Source of the DNA: Agrobacterium tumefaciens
GTDB lineage: Bacteria > Pseudomonadota > Alphaproteobacteria > Rhizobiales > Rhizobiaceae
Direction: 5' to 3'
Length of the DNA stretch: 64,000 bases
NCBI GenBank assembly: GCA_025559845.1
Contig: CP048470.1
Span: forward strand, 678,501 to 742,500
This document shows positions 19,031 to 28,248 of this stretch, in pieces. The notes below the pieces were generated by a model, which was not told where the DNA came from, did no database searches, and saw only the letters and a program-made list of their open reading frames with translations. Position numbers and translations under genes: made by a program. How positions within the stretch are numbered: the stretch's first letter is position 1; every line of letters begins with the position of its first letter.

Positions 19031-20734
19031 TCAGGCCTCCATGAGTTTGGATTGCGCCTGGCCGATTTTCGGCACCGCGCTGAGGAGTGTCCGCGTATAA
19101 TCCGCCTTCGGGTTGTCGAAGACGTCACGCGCAAGGCCTGTTTCGACGATCTTGCCCTTTTGCATGACTGCAATCGTGTCGCTGACGTGACGGACGACCG
19201 ACATGTCATGAGAGATGAACAGATAAGTCAGGTCGAACTCGTGCTGCAGATCCTGCAAAAGGTTCAGGACCTGAGCCTGAACGGAAACATCCAGTGCAGA
19301 GACCGCCTCGTCACATATCAAAAGCCGCGGATTGAGCGCCAGCGCACGGGCAATCACGATACGCTGACGCTGACCACCCGAAAACTCGTGCGGGAAACGA
19401 CCGATCGCATTCCGAGGCAAGCCAACCGCATCAATTAATTTGGCGACACTCGCAACACGATCACGACCGCCCTGATGGATGTCGATCGGCGCGGCCACGA
19501 GGTCCAGAACGGTTTGCCGCGGATTGAGGGAACCGTAGGGGTTCTGGAAAACAAGGGCGATGTCGCGGCACGCGGACCGCATCACGCCGCGATCCAACGA
19601 AACAAGATCACGACCGTCGAAATTGATCGAACCGCTATCCGGTTCGATCAACCGCATTACCAGTCGCGAAAGGGTCGATTTGCCACACCCGGATTCCCCG
19701 ACAAGACCAAGTGTCGAACGGGGCGCGATCGAGAGGCTGACCTTGTCGACCGCACGGAATGCCTGGGGCGTGGCAAGTGCGCTTTCCCGGACCCAATAGG
19801 TTTTCGTCAGGTCGCGAATTTCCAGCAATGGGGTGAGTGATGTATCCGCGGATGCGCGCGGTCTGGCCGGTGTTTTGGCAACACTGCTGGTAATGATACC
19901 GTCGTGGCCACGCACGATGATCGGAAGCTGGGTCTTGGGCACCGACATTGACGGCATCGAGGCGATCAGTGCCTTGGTGTAATCGTTCTTAGGATCGGCA
20001 AAAAGATCGGCGGTGGCCGCCTCTTCCATCAGGTCGCCGTGATAAATGACGGCGACGCGGTCTGCGACCTCATAGATCACGCCAAGGTCATGGGTGATAA
20101 GCAGCACCGCAGCGCCGATTTCGCGATTGAGGCCGCGCAGCAACGTCAGAACCTGTTTCTGCACCGTTACATCAAGTGCGGTCGTCGGCTCGTCGGCAAT
20201 GATGACTTCCGGTTTGCAGGCGACCGCCATGGCAATCATCACACGCTGACACTGACCACCGGACAGTTCATGCGGATAGGAACGCATGCAGCGCGCCGGG
20301 TCGTGTATGCCGACCTTTTCCAGAAGCTGCAGTGCGAGCTTTCCAGCTTCACGACGCGATACATTTTCATGCAGCAGGATCGCCTCAACAATTTGCTGCC
20401 CGCAGGTGAAGACGGGATCAAGCGATGCCATCGGATCTTGGAAGATCATTGAGATCCGCTTTCCGCGAAGCTTTCGCAGCACGTCTGCCCGAACGGTTAG
20501 AAGGTCCACACCGGCAAATTCGACGCGGCCGCTCGTCACGACGGCATTGCGGGGCAAGAGGCCCATCGCAGCCAGCGACATGATCGTCTTCCCGCTGCCA
20601 CTTTCGCCGACGAGGCCGAGTATTTCCCCAGAAACCAATGAAAGGGAAACACCCTTCACCGCCGGGCGCAATTCAGACCCGGATCTGAACGCAACGGAAA
20701 GATTGTTTATTTTCAGAATTTCCCTGCCCGGCAT
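19031..20734 (-). CDS. Fused double ABC ATPase, DppD-DppF type
   Basis: A 567-residue protein with two complete ATPase domains that would energise the Dpp-type importer. First domain: Walker A GESGSGKT near 48, signature [15 protein letters not shown], Walker [13 protein letters not shown]. Second domain (from about residue 290): [36 protein letters not shown]. Each is followed by the oligopeptide-type C-terminal segment ([11 protein letters not shown] and [11 protein letters not shown]). ATG 20734 is preferred over an in-frame TTG at 20746. It is first in the operon, and its promoter should lie in 20735-21002 opposite that of the SDR gene. Confidence 0.9.
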   Translation of the reverse strand: MPGREILKINNLSVAFRSGSELRPAVKGVSLSLVSGEILGLVGESGSGKTIMSLAAMGLLPRNAVVTSGRVEFAGVDLLTVRADVLRKLRGKRISMIFQDPMASLDPVFTCGQQIVEAILLHENVSRREAGKLALQLLEKVGIHDPARCMRSYPHELSGGQCQRVMIAMAVACKPEVIIADEPTTALDVTVQKQVLTLLRGLNREIGAAVLLITHDLGVIYEVADRVAVIYHGDLMEEAATADLFADPKNDYTKALIASMPSMSVPKTQLPIIVRGHDGIITSSVAKTPARPRASADTSLTPLLEIRDLTKTYWVRESALATPQAFRAVDKVSLSIAPRSTLGLVGESGCGKSTLSRLVMRLIEPDSGSINFDGRDLVSLDRGVMRSACRDIALVFQNPYGSLNPRQTVLDLVAAPIDIHQGGRDRVASVAKLIDAVGLPRNAIGRFPHEFSGGQRQRIVIARALALNPRLLICDEAVSALDVSVQAQVLNLLQDLQHEFDLTYLFISHDMSVVRHVSDTIAVMQKGKIVETGLARDVFDNPKADYTRTLLSAVPKIGQAQSKLMEA

Positions 20735-20844
20735 ACCGCGATCCAATCTGCGATGCGCTCCTGACAGACAGGAGCAGGTTCCCGTTTTTTGCTCACTTAT
20801 GGAGCTTATTTTTTAACATTAGGCACAAAGCTTCAAACTGCGTC

Positions 20845-20860
20845 AAGCATACGTTTGCAT
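20845..20860. promoter_or_regulatory. LacI-family-type operator half of a pair, site 1
   Basis: AAGCATACGTTTGCAT is an imperfect palindrome centred on CG (10 of 12 core positions symmetric), the general shape of PurR/LacI-family operators. It lies on the side of the ABC operon in the divergent promoter region. A second copy lies at 20958. A LacI-family gene is encoded at 28249. Confidence 0.5.
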
Positions 20861-20957
20861 TTTTGGCGTTTCTTTTCGTTTCTGGGAGTTCTTGCAGCTT
20901 TTTCAGAATTTCTCCCAAAAAGCATCTTGCCAGATCGAAAAACCGCGCATACCGTTC

Positions 20958-20973
20958 ATGCAAACGAATGCAT
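20958..20973. promoter_or_regulatory. LacI-family-type operator, site 2
   Basis: ATGCAAACGAATGCAT, centred on CG, shares GCA-n-ACG-nn-TGCAT with site 1 about 113 bp away centre to centre. It sits 30 bases upstream of the SDR start, where it could block that promoter. The pair could support DNA looping. Confidence 0.5.
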
Positions 20974-21002
20974 GGCCACTGGCCAGGCTGGAGGGAACGA
21001 TA

Positions 21003-21716
21003 ATGACCGCTGGAAATTCCGGCCGGGTGGCGCTTGTCACCGGCGCTGGCAGGGGCATTGGATTGGCAATCGCCCAAGAACTTGCAGCAAACGGCTACCG
21101 ACTAAGCCTTGGCGCACGAAGTGTCGCAGCCCTCGAGGCCGCCTTCGGTCCCGAGAACAAGCAATTCCACTACGCCTCCTTCGATGCCTATGATCCGGCG
21201 AGCGCGGAAGCATGGGTTTCTGGCGCGGTGGAAAGATTTGGAAGAATTGACGCCCTCATCAACAATGCGGGCCTGGGTGAGCGCGTCGCGCTTATGGACG
21301 ACAATGACGAGGCGCTCGACAGGTTGTTTGCGGTCAACGTCAAAGCTCCCTTGCGGATGACACGCCTGTGCATGCCGCATCTGGAAAAGACCGGCACCGG
21401 CAGGATCATCAACATTGTCTCAATGTCCGGAAAGCGGGTTCGCAATGCCTTTGTCGGATACAACATGACGAAGTTCGCGGTCATGGGGCTGACGCACACC
21501 ACCCGCCATGTTGCGTGGGACAAGGGTGTCAGGGCAACCGCCATCTGCCCAAGCTTCGTACGCACGGAGATGAGTGCTTACACGAACAAGGTCACGCCAG
21601 ACGAGATGATTCAGCCGGAAACACTGGCGTCGCTTGTTCGCACTGCAATCGAATTGCCCAACACTGCTGCCATGGCCGAGATGCTGGTGAACTGCCGCCT
21701 CGAAGACATGCTTTGA
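21003..21716 (+). CDS. Short-chain dehydrogenase/reductase
   Basis: NAD(P)-dependent oxidoreductase of the classical SDR family, 237 residues. The start at ATG 21003 follows GGAGGGAAC. Cofactor motif TGAGRGIG is at 13-20, NNAG at 87-90, and the catalytic set is Ser140 (INIVSMSG) with Tyr153 and Lys157 (YNMTK). The Arg in the dinucleotide loop (GARS) hints at NADP. It is the first gene of a five-gene plus-strand array with an FAD oxidase, HyuA, HyuB and a RidA-like protein, 22 bp before the next gene. It probably oxidises or reduces an alcohol/ketone intermediate in that pathway; the substrate is unknown. Confidence 0.87.
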   Translation: MTAGNSGRVALVTGAGRGIGLAIAQELAANGYRLSLGARSVAALEAAFGPENKQFHYASFDAYDPASAEAWVSGAVERFGRIDALINNAGLGERVALMDDNDEALDRLFAVNVKAPLRMTRLCMPHLEKTGTGRIINIVSMSGKRVRNAFVGYNMTKFAVMGLTHTTRHVAWDKGVRATAICPSFVRTEMSAYTNKVTPDEMIQPETLASLVRTAIELPNTAAMAEMLVNCRLEDML

Positions 21717-21738
21717 ACACGATGCCGAGGTCGAACCC

Positions 21739-23052
21739 ATGAGCCGCATTATTCCGGACGCCGTTCTGTCCAGTACGTCCCTGCCAAACAAAGTCGATGT
21801 CGTTATCATAGGCGGCGGCATTGTCGGCGTTTCGACGGCGCTTGAGCTCGCAGAGCGAGGTGTCTCCGTTGCATTGTGTGAAAAAGGCCTGATCGCCGGC
21901 GAGCAATCCGGGCGCAACTGGGGCTGGGTTCGCCAGATGGGCCGCGATCCTGCAGAGCTTCCACTTGCGATGAAAAGCTTAGCGCTCTGGAAGGGTATGA
22001 ATAGCCGTATCGGGGAAGAAACCGGGTTTCGGCAGACCGGTATCGTCTACCTGTGCAGGAATGCACGCCAGGAGGCCGAATATGAAGCATGGCTGGTCCA
22101 TGCTCAAAAGTTTGGGCTGGATTCCAAACTTTTGCGCAGCGCTGAACTCCGTCAACATCTGCCAGGCATGACGGAAGGTTTCACAGCCGCGATGCATACA
22201 TCGAGTGATGGACGCGCCGAACCTTTTAAGGCCGCGCCTGCCATAGCCCGTGGCGCCATGCGCGCCGGCGCCCATATCCTGACTGGCTGTGCGGTTCGTT
22301 CGATCGAACGTGCGGCAGGCAGGGTCAGCGGTGTCGTGACAGAACGTGGACCAATCGCATGCTCCTCAGTCATCCTTGCGGGGGGTGCATGGTCACGGTT
22401 GTTTGCCGGCAACATGGGGATCGACTTTCCTCAACTGAAGATCCTCGGCACCGTTGCCCGTGCAACAGCGGTCGATGGCGTCCCGGATCTTCCCGTCGGA
22501 GCCGACAATTTTTCGTTCCGCCGCCGCCTCGACGGGAGTTTTTCGATCGCGATGCGCAATGCCAACATTGCACCGATCGTTCCGGACAGCTTCCGCCTTT
22601 TCACCGATTTCGTGCCCACCCTGATCAAAAGCTGGCGTGAACTGACTTTGCGGGTTGGAAACCGCTTTTTGGAAGAATGGAGAACGCCGCGATCCTGGGC
22701 GGCGGACGCCATATCGCCGTTTGAACAGGTTCGCATTCTCGATCCGGTCCCTTTCGAGCGTTTCAATCGCGAGGGGCTAGAGCACCTGATCAAGGCGTTT
22801 CCCGCATTTGCGGGAAGTCGCATCACCCAAAGCTGGGGCGGCTTGATCGACGTCACCCCGGATGCTGTGCCGGTCATCGGCCCGGCTGGCAACATTCCTG
22901 GCTTCTATATTGCCAGTGGCTTTTCCGGGCACGGCTTCGGCATAGGGCCGGGCTCCGGGCGTCTGATGGCAGACTTGGTGACCGGCGCAACCCCATGCGT
23001 CGATCCCGCACCTTTCCGCTTTGATCGTTTCAAGAAGACCAAGGCAGCCTGA
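21739..23052 (+). CDS. FAD-dependent amine/amino acid oxidoreductase (DAO family)
   Basis: Flavoprotein of 437 residues of the D-amino-acid/sarcosine/glycine oxidase fold. The Rossmann motif VVIIGGGIVGVSTALELAER spans 21-40. The C-terminal blocks SWGGLIDVTPDAVPVIGP and GFSGHGFGIGPGSGRLMADL are the typical FAD- and substrate-site segments. It should oxidise a C-N bond in a secondary amine or D-amino acid and give an imine. It lies between the SDR and HyuA genes with short spacing, and there is no partner subunit, so it would act alone or pass electrons to the respiratory chain. Confidence 0.85.
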   Translation: MSRIIPDAVLSSTSLPNKVDVVIIGGGIVGVSTALELAERGVSVALCEKGLIAGEQSGRNWGWVRQMGRDPAELPLAMKSLALWKGMNSRIGEETGFRQTGIVYLCRNARQEAEYEAWLVHAQKFGLDSKLLRSAELRQHLPGMTEGFTAAMHTSSDGRAEPFKAAPAIARGAMRAGAHILTGCAVRSIERAAGRVSGVVTERGPIACSSVILAGGAWSRLFAGNMGIDFPQLKILGTVARATAVDGVPDLPVGADNFSFRRRLDGSFSIAMRNANIAPIVPDSFRLFTDFVPTLIKSWRELTLRVGNRFLEEWRTPRSWAADAISPFEQVRILDPVPFERFNREGLEHLIKAFPAFAGSRITQSWGGLIDVTPDAVPVIGPAGNIPGFYIASGFSGHGFGIGPGSGRLMADLVTGATPCVDPAPFRFDRFKKTKAA

Positions 23053-23090
23053 TCCGCTTTCGAACAACCTTGGCCAAAGAGGGTAACGTA

Positions 23091-25145
23091 ATGGCATTGA
23101 GAATTGGCGTGGATTCTGGTGGTACTTTCACCGATGTCTGCCTCTTCGACGAGGCAACTGGCAAGCTCGACATCTGGAAGGTGCCGTCGACCCCTGATGA
23201 TCCTTCCCGCGGGATCGCAAACGGTGTTGCAGAGGGTCTTTCCACCGTTGGCAACACGGCCGGCAATATCGCTTTTCTAGGACATGGCACAACGGTCGCC
23301 ACCAACGCCCTGATCGAACTAAAAGGCGTTGCGACCGGGCTTATCACCACTGACGGTTTTCGCGATTTGCTTGAGATCGGTCGTCAGAAACGGCCAAGTC
23401 TCTATGATATGAACGCGGAAAAACCGGAGACGCTGGTCAGCCGCGACCGCCGACATGAGGTTCCCGAACGACTGAAAAGCGACGGTTCCCAGGATCTTGC
23501 TCTCGATGAGGCAAAACTGCGTGCTGCCGTTCGCGAACTGGCACAGGACGATGTCAAGGCAATCGCGATCTGCTTCCTTTACGGCTTCCTGAATACCGCG
23601 CATGAGCGTCGCGTGGTCGAGATGATACGCGAAGAGATGCCGGATGTTTTCATCAGCGCATCCCACGACGTTGCGCCGGAATTCCGCGAATATGAGCGCA
23701 TGTCGACGACCGTCGTGAATGCCTACCTAGGCCCCGTCATGCAGCGTTACATCGACCGTCTCAAGCAAAGACTGACTGAGCTCGGTGTACCGGTTGCGCC
23801 GCAACTGACGCAATCGAATGGCGGCGTTATCGGCTTCGACATGGCTGCGCAACTTCCGGTCCGCACCGTGCTGTCGGGCCCAAGCACCGGCGTTGTCGCG
23901 GCCCAGGCGGTTGGCAAAATGGCCGGCTTCGACAACATCATCACCTTTGATGTCGGCGGCACATCGAGCGACGTTGCACTCCTTCAGGGCGGCATTTGCA
24001 AGCTGACCGGAGAAGCCAACGTCCATGGATATCCCATCAAGGCACCGATGCTCGATATTCACACGGTCGGTGCCGGCGGCGGTTCAATCGCTTTCGTTGA
24101 CTCCGGTGGTCTTCTCAAGGTCGGCCCGCGCTCCGCAGGCGCCGATCCCGGTCCCGTCTGCTACGGACGCGGCAACACGGAAGCAACGGTGACCGATGCC
24201 AACATCGTCTTGCAAACCCTCAATCCGGTCGAAATTCTCGGCGGACGCATGAAAGTCAGGCGCGATCTCGCTGTCGAAGCAATCCAGCGCCTCGCTGACC
24301 AGCTCGGTCTTGGCCTGATGGAAACCGCACAGGGCATCATTTCCGTCGTAACGGCCAATATGGCCAAGGCCATTCGTCTGATCAGCGTGCAACGCGGCCA
24401 CGACCCGCGCGATTACGCTTTGATGGCGTTTGGCGGTGCAGGGCCACTGCATGCTGCGCGCCTCGCCAAAGAGCTGGATATGAGCCGTATCATCGTACCA
24501 CTCACCCCAGGCACGCTCTGCGCGCTTGGCCTCCTCCTCACCGATCTGCGTTCCGACTTTGCGGTGTCGCGCTTGATGAAGGTCGATGAAAGCGCCGTCG
24601 ACCCCATGGTCAGCGGCTTCAACAGCCTGGAAACGCAGGCAGCATCCTGGTTCAGCCAGGAAGGAATCGAGGCCGACCGGCAGGTCATCAATCGTACGGC
24701 CGATATGCGCTACGTCGGCCAGAACTATGAATTGCAGGTCCAGGTCCCTGCGGGACCGGTCGGTAGTGACACGCTTGAAGCGCTGGTAAAGGGTTTCGAG
24801 CAAGCGCACCTGCAGCGCTTCGGCTTTATAGCCGAGGGCGAGGCTATTCAGATTGTTACCCTGCGCCTCGAAGCCGCTGGCCTCGTCAACAAGGCCCAGT
24901 TCACACCGCAGCCGGATGCTGGCCCGGCCTGCGATGCCGCCATCATCGGCACGCGCGATGTCTATATGGACGAAGTCAGGGATTTCGTGCCCTGCCCCGT
25001 CTACACGCGTGAAAAGCTCAAGCCAGGCAACCGGATCGCCGGTCCGGCGATCGTCGAGCAGATGGACACCACAACTGTAATCTTGCCGGATATGCAGGGC
25101 GTGGTCGACCCTTACCTCAACCTCATTCTGGAGATGCGCGCATGA
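23091..25145 (+). CDS. hyuA: Hydantoinase/oxoprolinase subunit A (HyuA)
   Basis: ATP-dependent lactam or hydantoin amidohydrolase subunit, 684 residues from ATG 23091 (GAGGGTAACG upstream); the in-frame start at 23070 is less likely. It begins LRIGVDSGGTFTDVCLFD, the ATP-binding pattern of the family. It continues with FLGHGTTVATNALIE and the second phosphate-binding block ITFDVGGTSSDVAL near 285, then GAGGGSIAFVD and ADPGPVCYGRG. It overlaps hyuB by 4 bases (ATGA), as is usual for this two-subunit enzyme. Known members open N-methylhydantoin, 5-oxoproline or related rings, or carboxylate ketones; which applies cannot be read from the sequence. Confidence 0.88.
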   Translation: MALRIGVDSGGTFTDVCLFDEATGKLDIWKVPSTPDDPSRGIANGVAEGLSTVGNTAGNIAFLGHGTTVATNALIELKGVATGLITTDGFRDLLEIGRQKRPSLYDMNAEKPETLVSRDRRHEVPERLKSDGSQDLALDEAKLRAAVRELAQDDVKAIAICFLYGFLNTAHERRVVEMIREEMPDVFISASHDVAPEFREYERMSTTVVNAYLGPVMQRYIDRLKQRLTELGVPVAPQLTQSNGGVIGFDMAAQLPVRTVLSGPSTGVVAAQAVGKMAGFDNIITFDVGGTSSDVALLQGGICKLTGEANVHGYPIKAPMLDIHTVGAGGGSIAFVDSGGLLKVGPRSAGADPGPVCYGRGNTEATVTDANIVLQTLNPVEILGGRMKVRRDLAVEAIQRLADQLGLGLMETAQGIISVVTANMAKAIRLISVQRGHDPRDYALMAFGGAGPLHAARLAKELDMSRIIVPLTPGTLCALGLLLTDLRSDFAVSRLMKVDESAVDPMVSGFNSLETQAASWFSQEGIEADRQVINRTADMRYVGQNYELQVQVPAGPVGSDTLEALVKGFEQAHLQRFGFIAEGEAIQIVTLRLEAAGLVNKAQFTPQPDAGPACDAAIIGTRDVYMDEVRDFVPCPVYTREKLKPGNRIAGPAIVEQMDTTTVILPDMQGVVDPYLNLILEMRA

Positions 25146-26794
25146 CCAAGATCGACCCAATTACCGTCGAAGTCATCGGCAGTGCACTGACCTCGATCGT
25201 TGAGGAAATGGGAGAGGCGCTGGTCCGGGCCAGCTACTCCACCAACATCAAAGAGCGACGCGACTGCTCGACGGCCCTGTTCGACCGCAATGGCAACACC
25301 CTCTGCCAGGCTGAACACATCCCGATGCATCTCGGCAGCTTCATTGGCATCATTCCGCACATCAACAAGCGTTATCCCGCCGATGACATCAAGCCCGGCG
25401 ACGTCTTCATCGGCAACGATGCCTATGAGGGCGGCGCAACTCACCTGCCCGACATTGTTCTTGCCGAACCGATCTTCCATGGGGACACCATGGTGGGTTG
25501 GGCCGTCAACACCGCTCACCACGCCGATTTCGCCGATCGTGGTCACGCTCACATTTACCAGGAAGGCATTCGCATTCCGCCGGTGCGGCTCTACCGCGAG
25601 GGTGTCTTGCAGAAGGACCTTCAGGACCTGTTTCTTCTCAACTGCCAGGTTCCTCACGAACGCCTATCCGATCTCAGGGCGCAGATGTCGGCGAACCGTC
25701 TCTGCGTTCGCCGTATGCAGGACCTTTGCACGAAATACGGTGCATACAAGGTTCTGGCCGCGGGCGACGCGCTGCAAGATTATGCCGAGCGCAAGATGCG
25801 CGCCGGTATCGCAGCCATTCCGGATGGGACCTACTCATTTACCGACTATTTCGACAGCAATCAGTTTGCCGCGGTGATGGAGTTTAAAGTCGACATCACC
25901 GTCAAGGGCGACGCGATGCATCTGGCCTTCGACGCGCCACCCCAAGTTGCTGCCGGCCTCAACGTGATCTACACCGCCCTGCTCGCGACCTGCTACTACG
26001 CTGTCAAAGCTGTGATTGATCCAACAATCCTGCCCAATGCCGGCCTGTCTCGGCCGATCACGGTGGAAGCACCCTATGGATCGCTGCTTAACTGCAAACA
26101 TCCGGCTGCCGTCGATGGCCGCATCGCGGCGTGCCAAAGGGTCGCCGATCTCGTCCAAGGTGCCCTTGCGAAAGCCTTGCCCGGCAAGGTGACTGCAGCA
26201 GGAAATGGTGCCTGCACCGGCGCCCTCTTCACCGGCACCCGTGAAGACGGCTCGCTCTGGGTTTACCTCGAAACAATCGGTGGCGGCGCTGGCGCAAGGC
26301 CGACGGCAGATGGCCTGAGCGGCGTACACGTCCACATGACAAACACCTCCAACCTGCCCGTCGAAGCGCTGGAGCTGGAGTATCCCCTCACCCTGCTGCG
26401 CTACGAACTGGTCAACGGATCGGCCGGTGCGGGCACCTGGCGCGGCGGTATGGGCCTTCGCCGTGTCTACCGCATCGAGGCAGATTGCCGCTTCAGCGTG
26501 GAAGGTGGCCGTATCGCCGTTTATCCCTGGGGCCTCGACGGCGGCTTGCAGGCGACCGGCTCTAAGTTCGATTTCGGAAATGGCCAGAAAAACCTGCCAG
26601 GAACCGTGCAGCTCAAGGCAGGGCAAATCGTCGAATTGGTTACCCCTGGCGGTGGCGGCTACGGCGTGCCATCCGGCCGTTCTGTCGACGGCATCGAACG
26701 GGATCTGCGCGAAGGCCGTATCACAGCCGATTTTGCAGAACGTATCTACGGCTACCAAACTCAACACGAAACACATCGGGCAGCGACCGCCTGA
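25142..26794 (+). CDS. hyuB: Hydantoinase/oxoprolinase subunit B (HyuB)
   Basis: Second subunit, 550 residues. It starts ITVEVIGSALTSIVEEMGEA and keeps SYSTNIKERRDCSTALFD, GDVFIGNDAYEGGATHLPDI (metal/substrate region) and the C-terminal LVTPGGGGYGVPSGR. The ATG overlaps the hyuA stop, so the two are made together. The downstream RidA-like gene begins 37 bases later. Confidence 0.88.
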   Translation: MTKIDPITVEVIGSALTSIVEEMGEALVRASYSTNIKERRDCSTALFDRNGNTLCQAEHIPMHLGSFIGIIPHINKRYPADDIKPGDVFIGNDAYEGGATHLPDIVLAEPIFHGDTMVGWAVNTAHHADFADRGHAHIYQEGIRIPPVRLYREGVLQKDLQDLFLLNCQVPHERLSDLRAQMSANRLCVRRMQDLCTKYGAYKVLAAGDALQDYAERKMRAGIAAIPDGTYSFTDYFDSNQFAAVMEFKVDITVKGDAMHLAFDAPPQVAAGLNVIYTALLATCYYAVKAVIDPTILPNAGLSRPITVEAPYGSLLNCKHPAAVDGRIAACQRVADLVQGALAKALPGKVTAAGNGACTGALFTGTREDGSLWVYLETIGGGAGARPTADGLSGVHVHMTNTSNLPVEALELEYPLTLLRYELVNGSAGAGTWRGGMGLRRVYRIEADCRFSVEGGRIAVYPWGLDGGLQATGSKFDFGNGQKNLPGTVQLKAGQIVELVTPGGGGYGVPSGRSVDGIERDLREGRITADFAERIYGYQTQHETHRAATA

Positions 26795-26831
26795 TTGTCG
26801 AACACCACTCGAAAATGGAAGGAATTCAAAC

Positions 26832-27254
26832 GTGGTCAAGGTAACGAAAGTCAAGTCGGGCAGCCTTTACGAAGAGAAGGAAAGCTACTCACGCGTCGTG
26901 GCGGTGGACAATTGGGTATTCGTCTCAAATACGGCTGGCCGCAATTATAAAACCCGTGAGATGTCGACTGATCCCGTAGAACAGGCAAAGCAGTGCTTTC
27001 ACAACATCGAAGGCGCGCTGGCCTCCGTGGGAGCAACACTCGCTGACGTCGTACGCTCGCGGGTCGTCATCCCGAACGTGGACGATGCCCCGTCTGTGAT
27101 GGCCTATGTCGGTGAAAAATTCCGTGGCATCGATCCATGCAGCACAGTTACATGCCCTCCGCTTGGAGGTCCTGATTTCCGCGTCGAGATCGAAGTGACC
27201 GCATATAAGGGTGTCGGTGCGGCCGGCTCCGAATATATCAACGTAAGCCTCTAA
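26832..27254 (+). CDS. RidA/YjgF-family protein lacking the catalytic arginine
   Basis: A 140-residue Rid-family protein starting at GTG 26832 behind GGAAGGAATT. The fold markers are present (NWVFVSNTAGRN, DPVEQAKQCFHNIEGALASVGATLADVVRSRVVIPN split around 47-81, VEIEVTAYKG near the end). Canonical RidA imine deaminases have an Arg in the PARS motif; here the segment reads DPCSTV with Cys103, so no Arg is available. It therefore belongs to the Rid classes not expected to have ordinary imine deaminase activity. It closes the SDR-oxidase-HyuAB array and may act on an intermediate made by the oxidase or released by HyuAB. Confidence 0.85.
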   Translation: MVKVTKVKSGSLYEEKESYSRVVAVDNWVFVSNTAGRNYKTREMSTDPVEQAKQCFHNIEGALASVGATLADVVRSRVVIPNVDDAPSVMAYVGEKFRGIDPCSTVTCPPLGGPDFRVEIEVTAYKGVGAAGSEYINVSL

Positions 27255-27261
27255 AAAAAGC

Positions 27262-27290
27262 ACCGGCCAGTCCCAGACAGGCTGGCCGGT
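27262..27290. terminator. Hairpin terminator between the HyuAB array and the deoR-type gene
   Basis: Perfect 9-bp arms ACCGGCCAG/CTGGCCGGT (27262-27270, 27282-27290) start 7 bases after the RidA-like stop. An A-run (27253-27259) precedes it on the plus strand, so the minus strand shows the better T-run; the plus side has only ACTTTAG. It likely ends or attenuates the catabolic operon. Confidence 0.6.
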
Positions 27291-27383
27291 ACTTTAGAGC
27301 ATCCTTGAGTTGAGCCATCAGCTTTCAGTTTTCTCACCCTGTCTGTAAGATGCGCCGAAACCGATAAATTCGAGGACTTTCTT

Positions 27384-28214
27384 TTGGCCGATACCAATCC
27401 CATCCCGGTAGACGATTTCCTGCCAGCGGAACGGCGTGAAAAAATCATGGAGTGGTTCGCGGCCAATCAGGTGGCGTCGAGCCAGGAACTCGCCAAACGC
27501 CTTAACACGTCGATTTCCACAATTCGGCGCGACCTGGACTACCTGGCGACACAGGGCATTGTTCGCCGAACCCATGGCGGGGCCGTGCGTGTTCGCCGCA
27601 ACACAACATATGAGCCGCTTGTTGAAGAGGCTCGCCAGACGTCTGTTGAAGAAAAACGGGCCATTGCTGCTGCAGCCGCCAAGGTATTGCAGCCCGAGCA
27701 AAGCATTCTGATCGATTCCCGCTCGACACTTCATCAGTTTGCCTATGCTGTTGCCGACCTGACGATACCGCTGACCGTTGTGACCAACGATGTCCACGTC
27801 GCCTTTATTCTTGCCAACAAACCCCACATCAAACTTGTTGTGCCTGGTGGCATCTGTCGCCCCGGCGCCTATTCGCTACTGGGAGAAACCGGCATCAACT
27901 TCGTCCGCGAACTCCGCTGCGACCACTTTTTCCTTTCCTCGCAGGCCGTCGACACCGAATGTGTCAGCGACACTTCACTGGAACTGGTTCAGCTTCAAAA
28001 GGCGATGATTGAAGCAGCTGCAGAGACTACGCTTCTCGTCGACAGCAGCAAGTTTGGCAGCCGGACGATTTACCGCACGGCTCCCATCGAGAGCCTCACC
28101 CGTATTATCACCGACGAAGGCCTCGATCCCGAAGAGAGAGCCAGATATTCCCTCCTTGTACCGCAACTCGTGATCGCGCCTTATCTGGATGAGCCACAGG
28201 AGGAAACCGAATGA
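27384..28214 (+). CDS. DeoR-family transcriptional regulator
   Basis: Repressor-type regulator of 276 residues starting at TTG 27384 with GAGGAC upstream. The N-terminal winged helix has RREKIMEWFAANQVASSQEL then RLNTSISTIRRDLDYLATQG, followed by RTHGGAV, typical of DeoR. The sugar-phosphate-binding DeoRC domain has ILIDSRSTLHQFAYAV, LVVPGGICRPGAYSLLGE and LLVDSSKFG. The effector is probably a phosphorylated metabolite. It follows the catabolic array by 130 bp and precedes a LacI-family gene. Confidence 0.88.
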   Translation: MADTNPIPVDDFLPAERREKIMEWFAANQVASSQELAKRLNTSISTIRRDLDYLATQGIVRRTHGGAVRVRRNTTYEPLVEEARQTSVEEKRAIAAAAAKVLQPEQSILIDSRSTLHQFAYAVADLTIPLTVVTNDVHVAFILANKPHIKLVVPGGICRPGAYSLLGETGINFVRELRCDHFFLSSQAVDTECVSDTSLELVQLQKAMIEAAAETTLLVDSSKFGSRTIYRTAPIESLTRIITDEGLDPEERARYSLLVPQLVIAPYLDEPQEETE

Positions 28215-28248
28215 GAGTTCCTAAATCCAAGACTGCGACTGAAGCATC

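Noticed and set aside
24084..25160. A 358-codon minus-strand frame inside hyuA
   Set aside because: Antisense to a clear HyuA gene; no conserved motif.
25835..26854. A 339-codon minus-strand frame inside hyuB
   Set aside because: Antisense to hyuB, no family motif, and it runs across gene boundaries.
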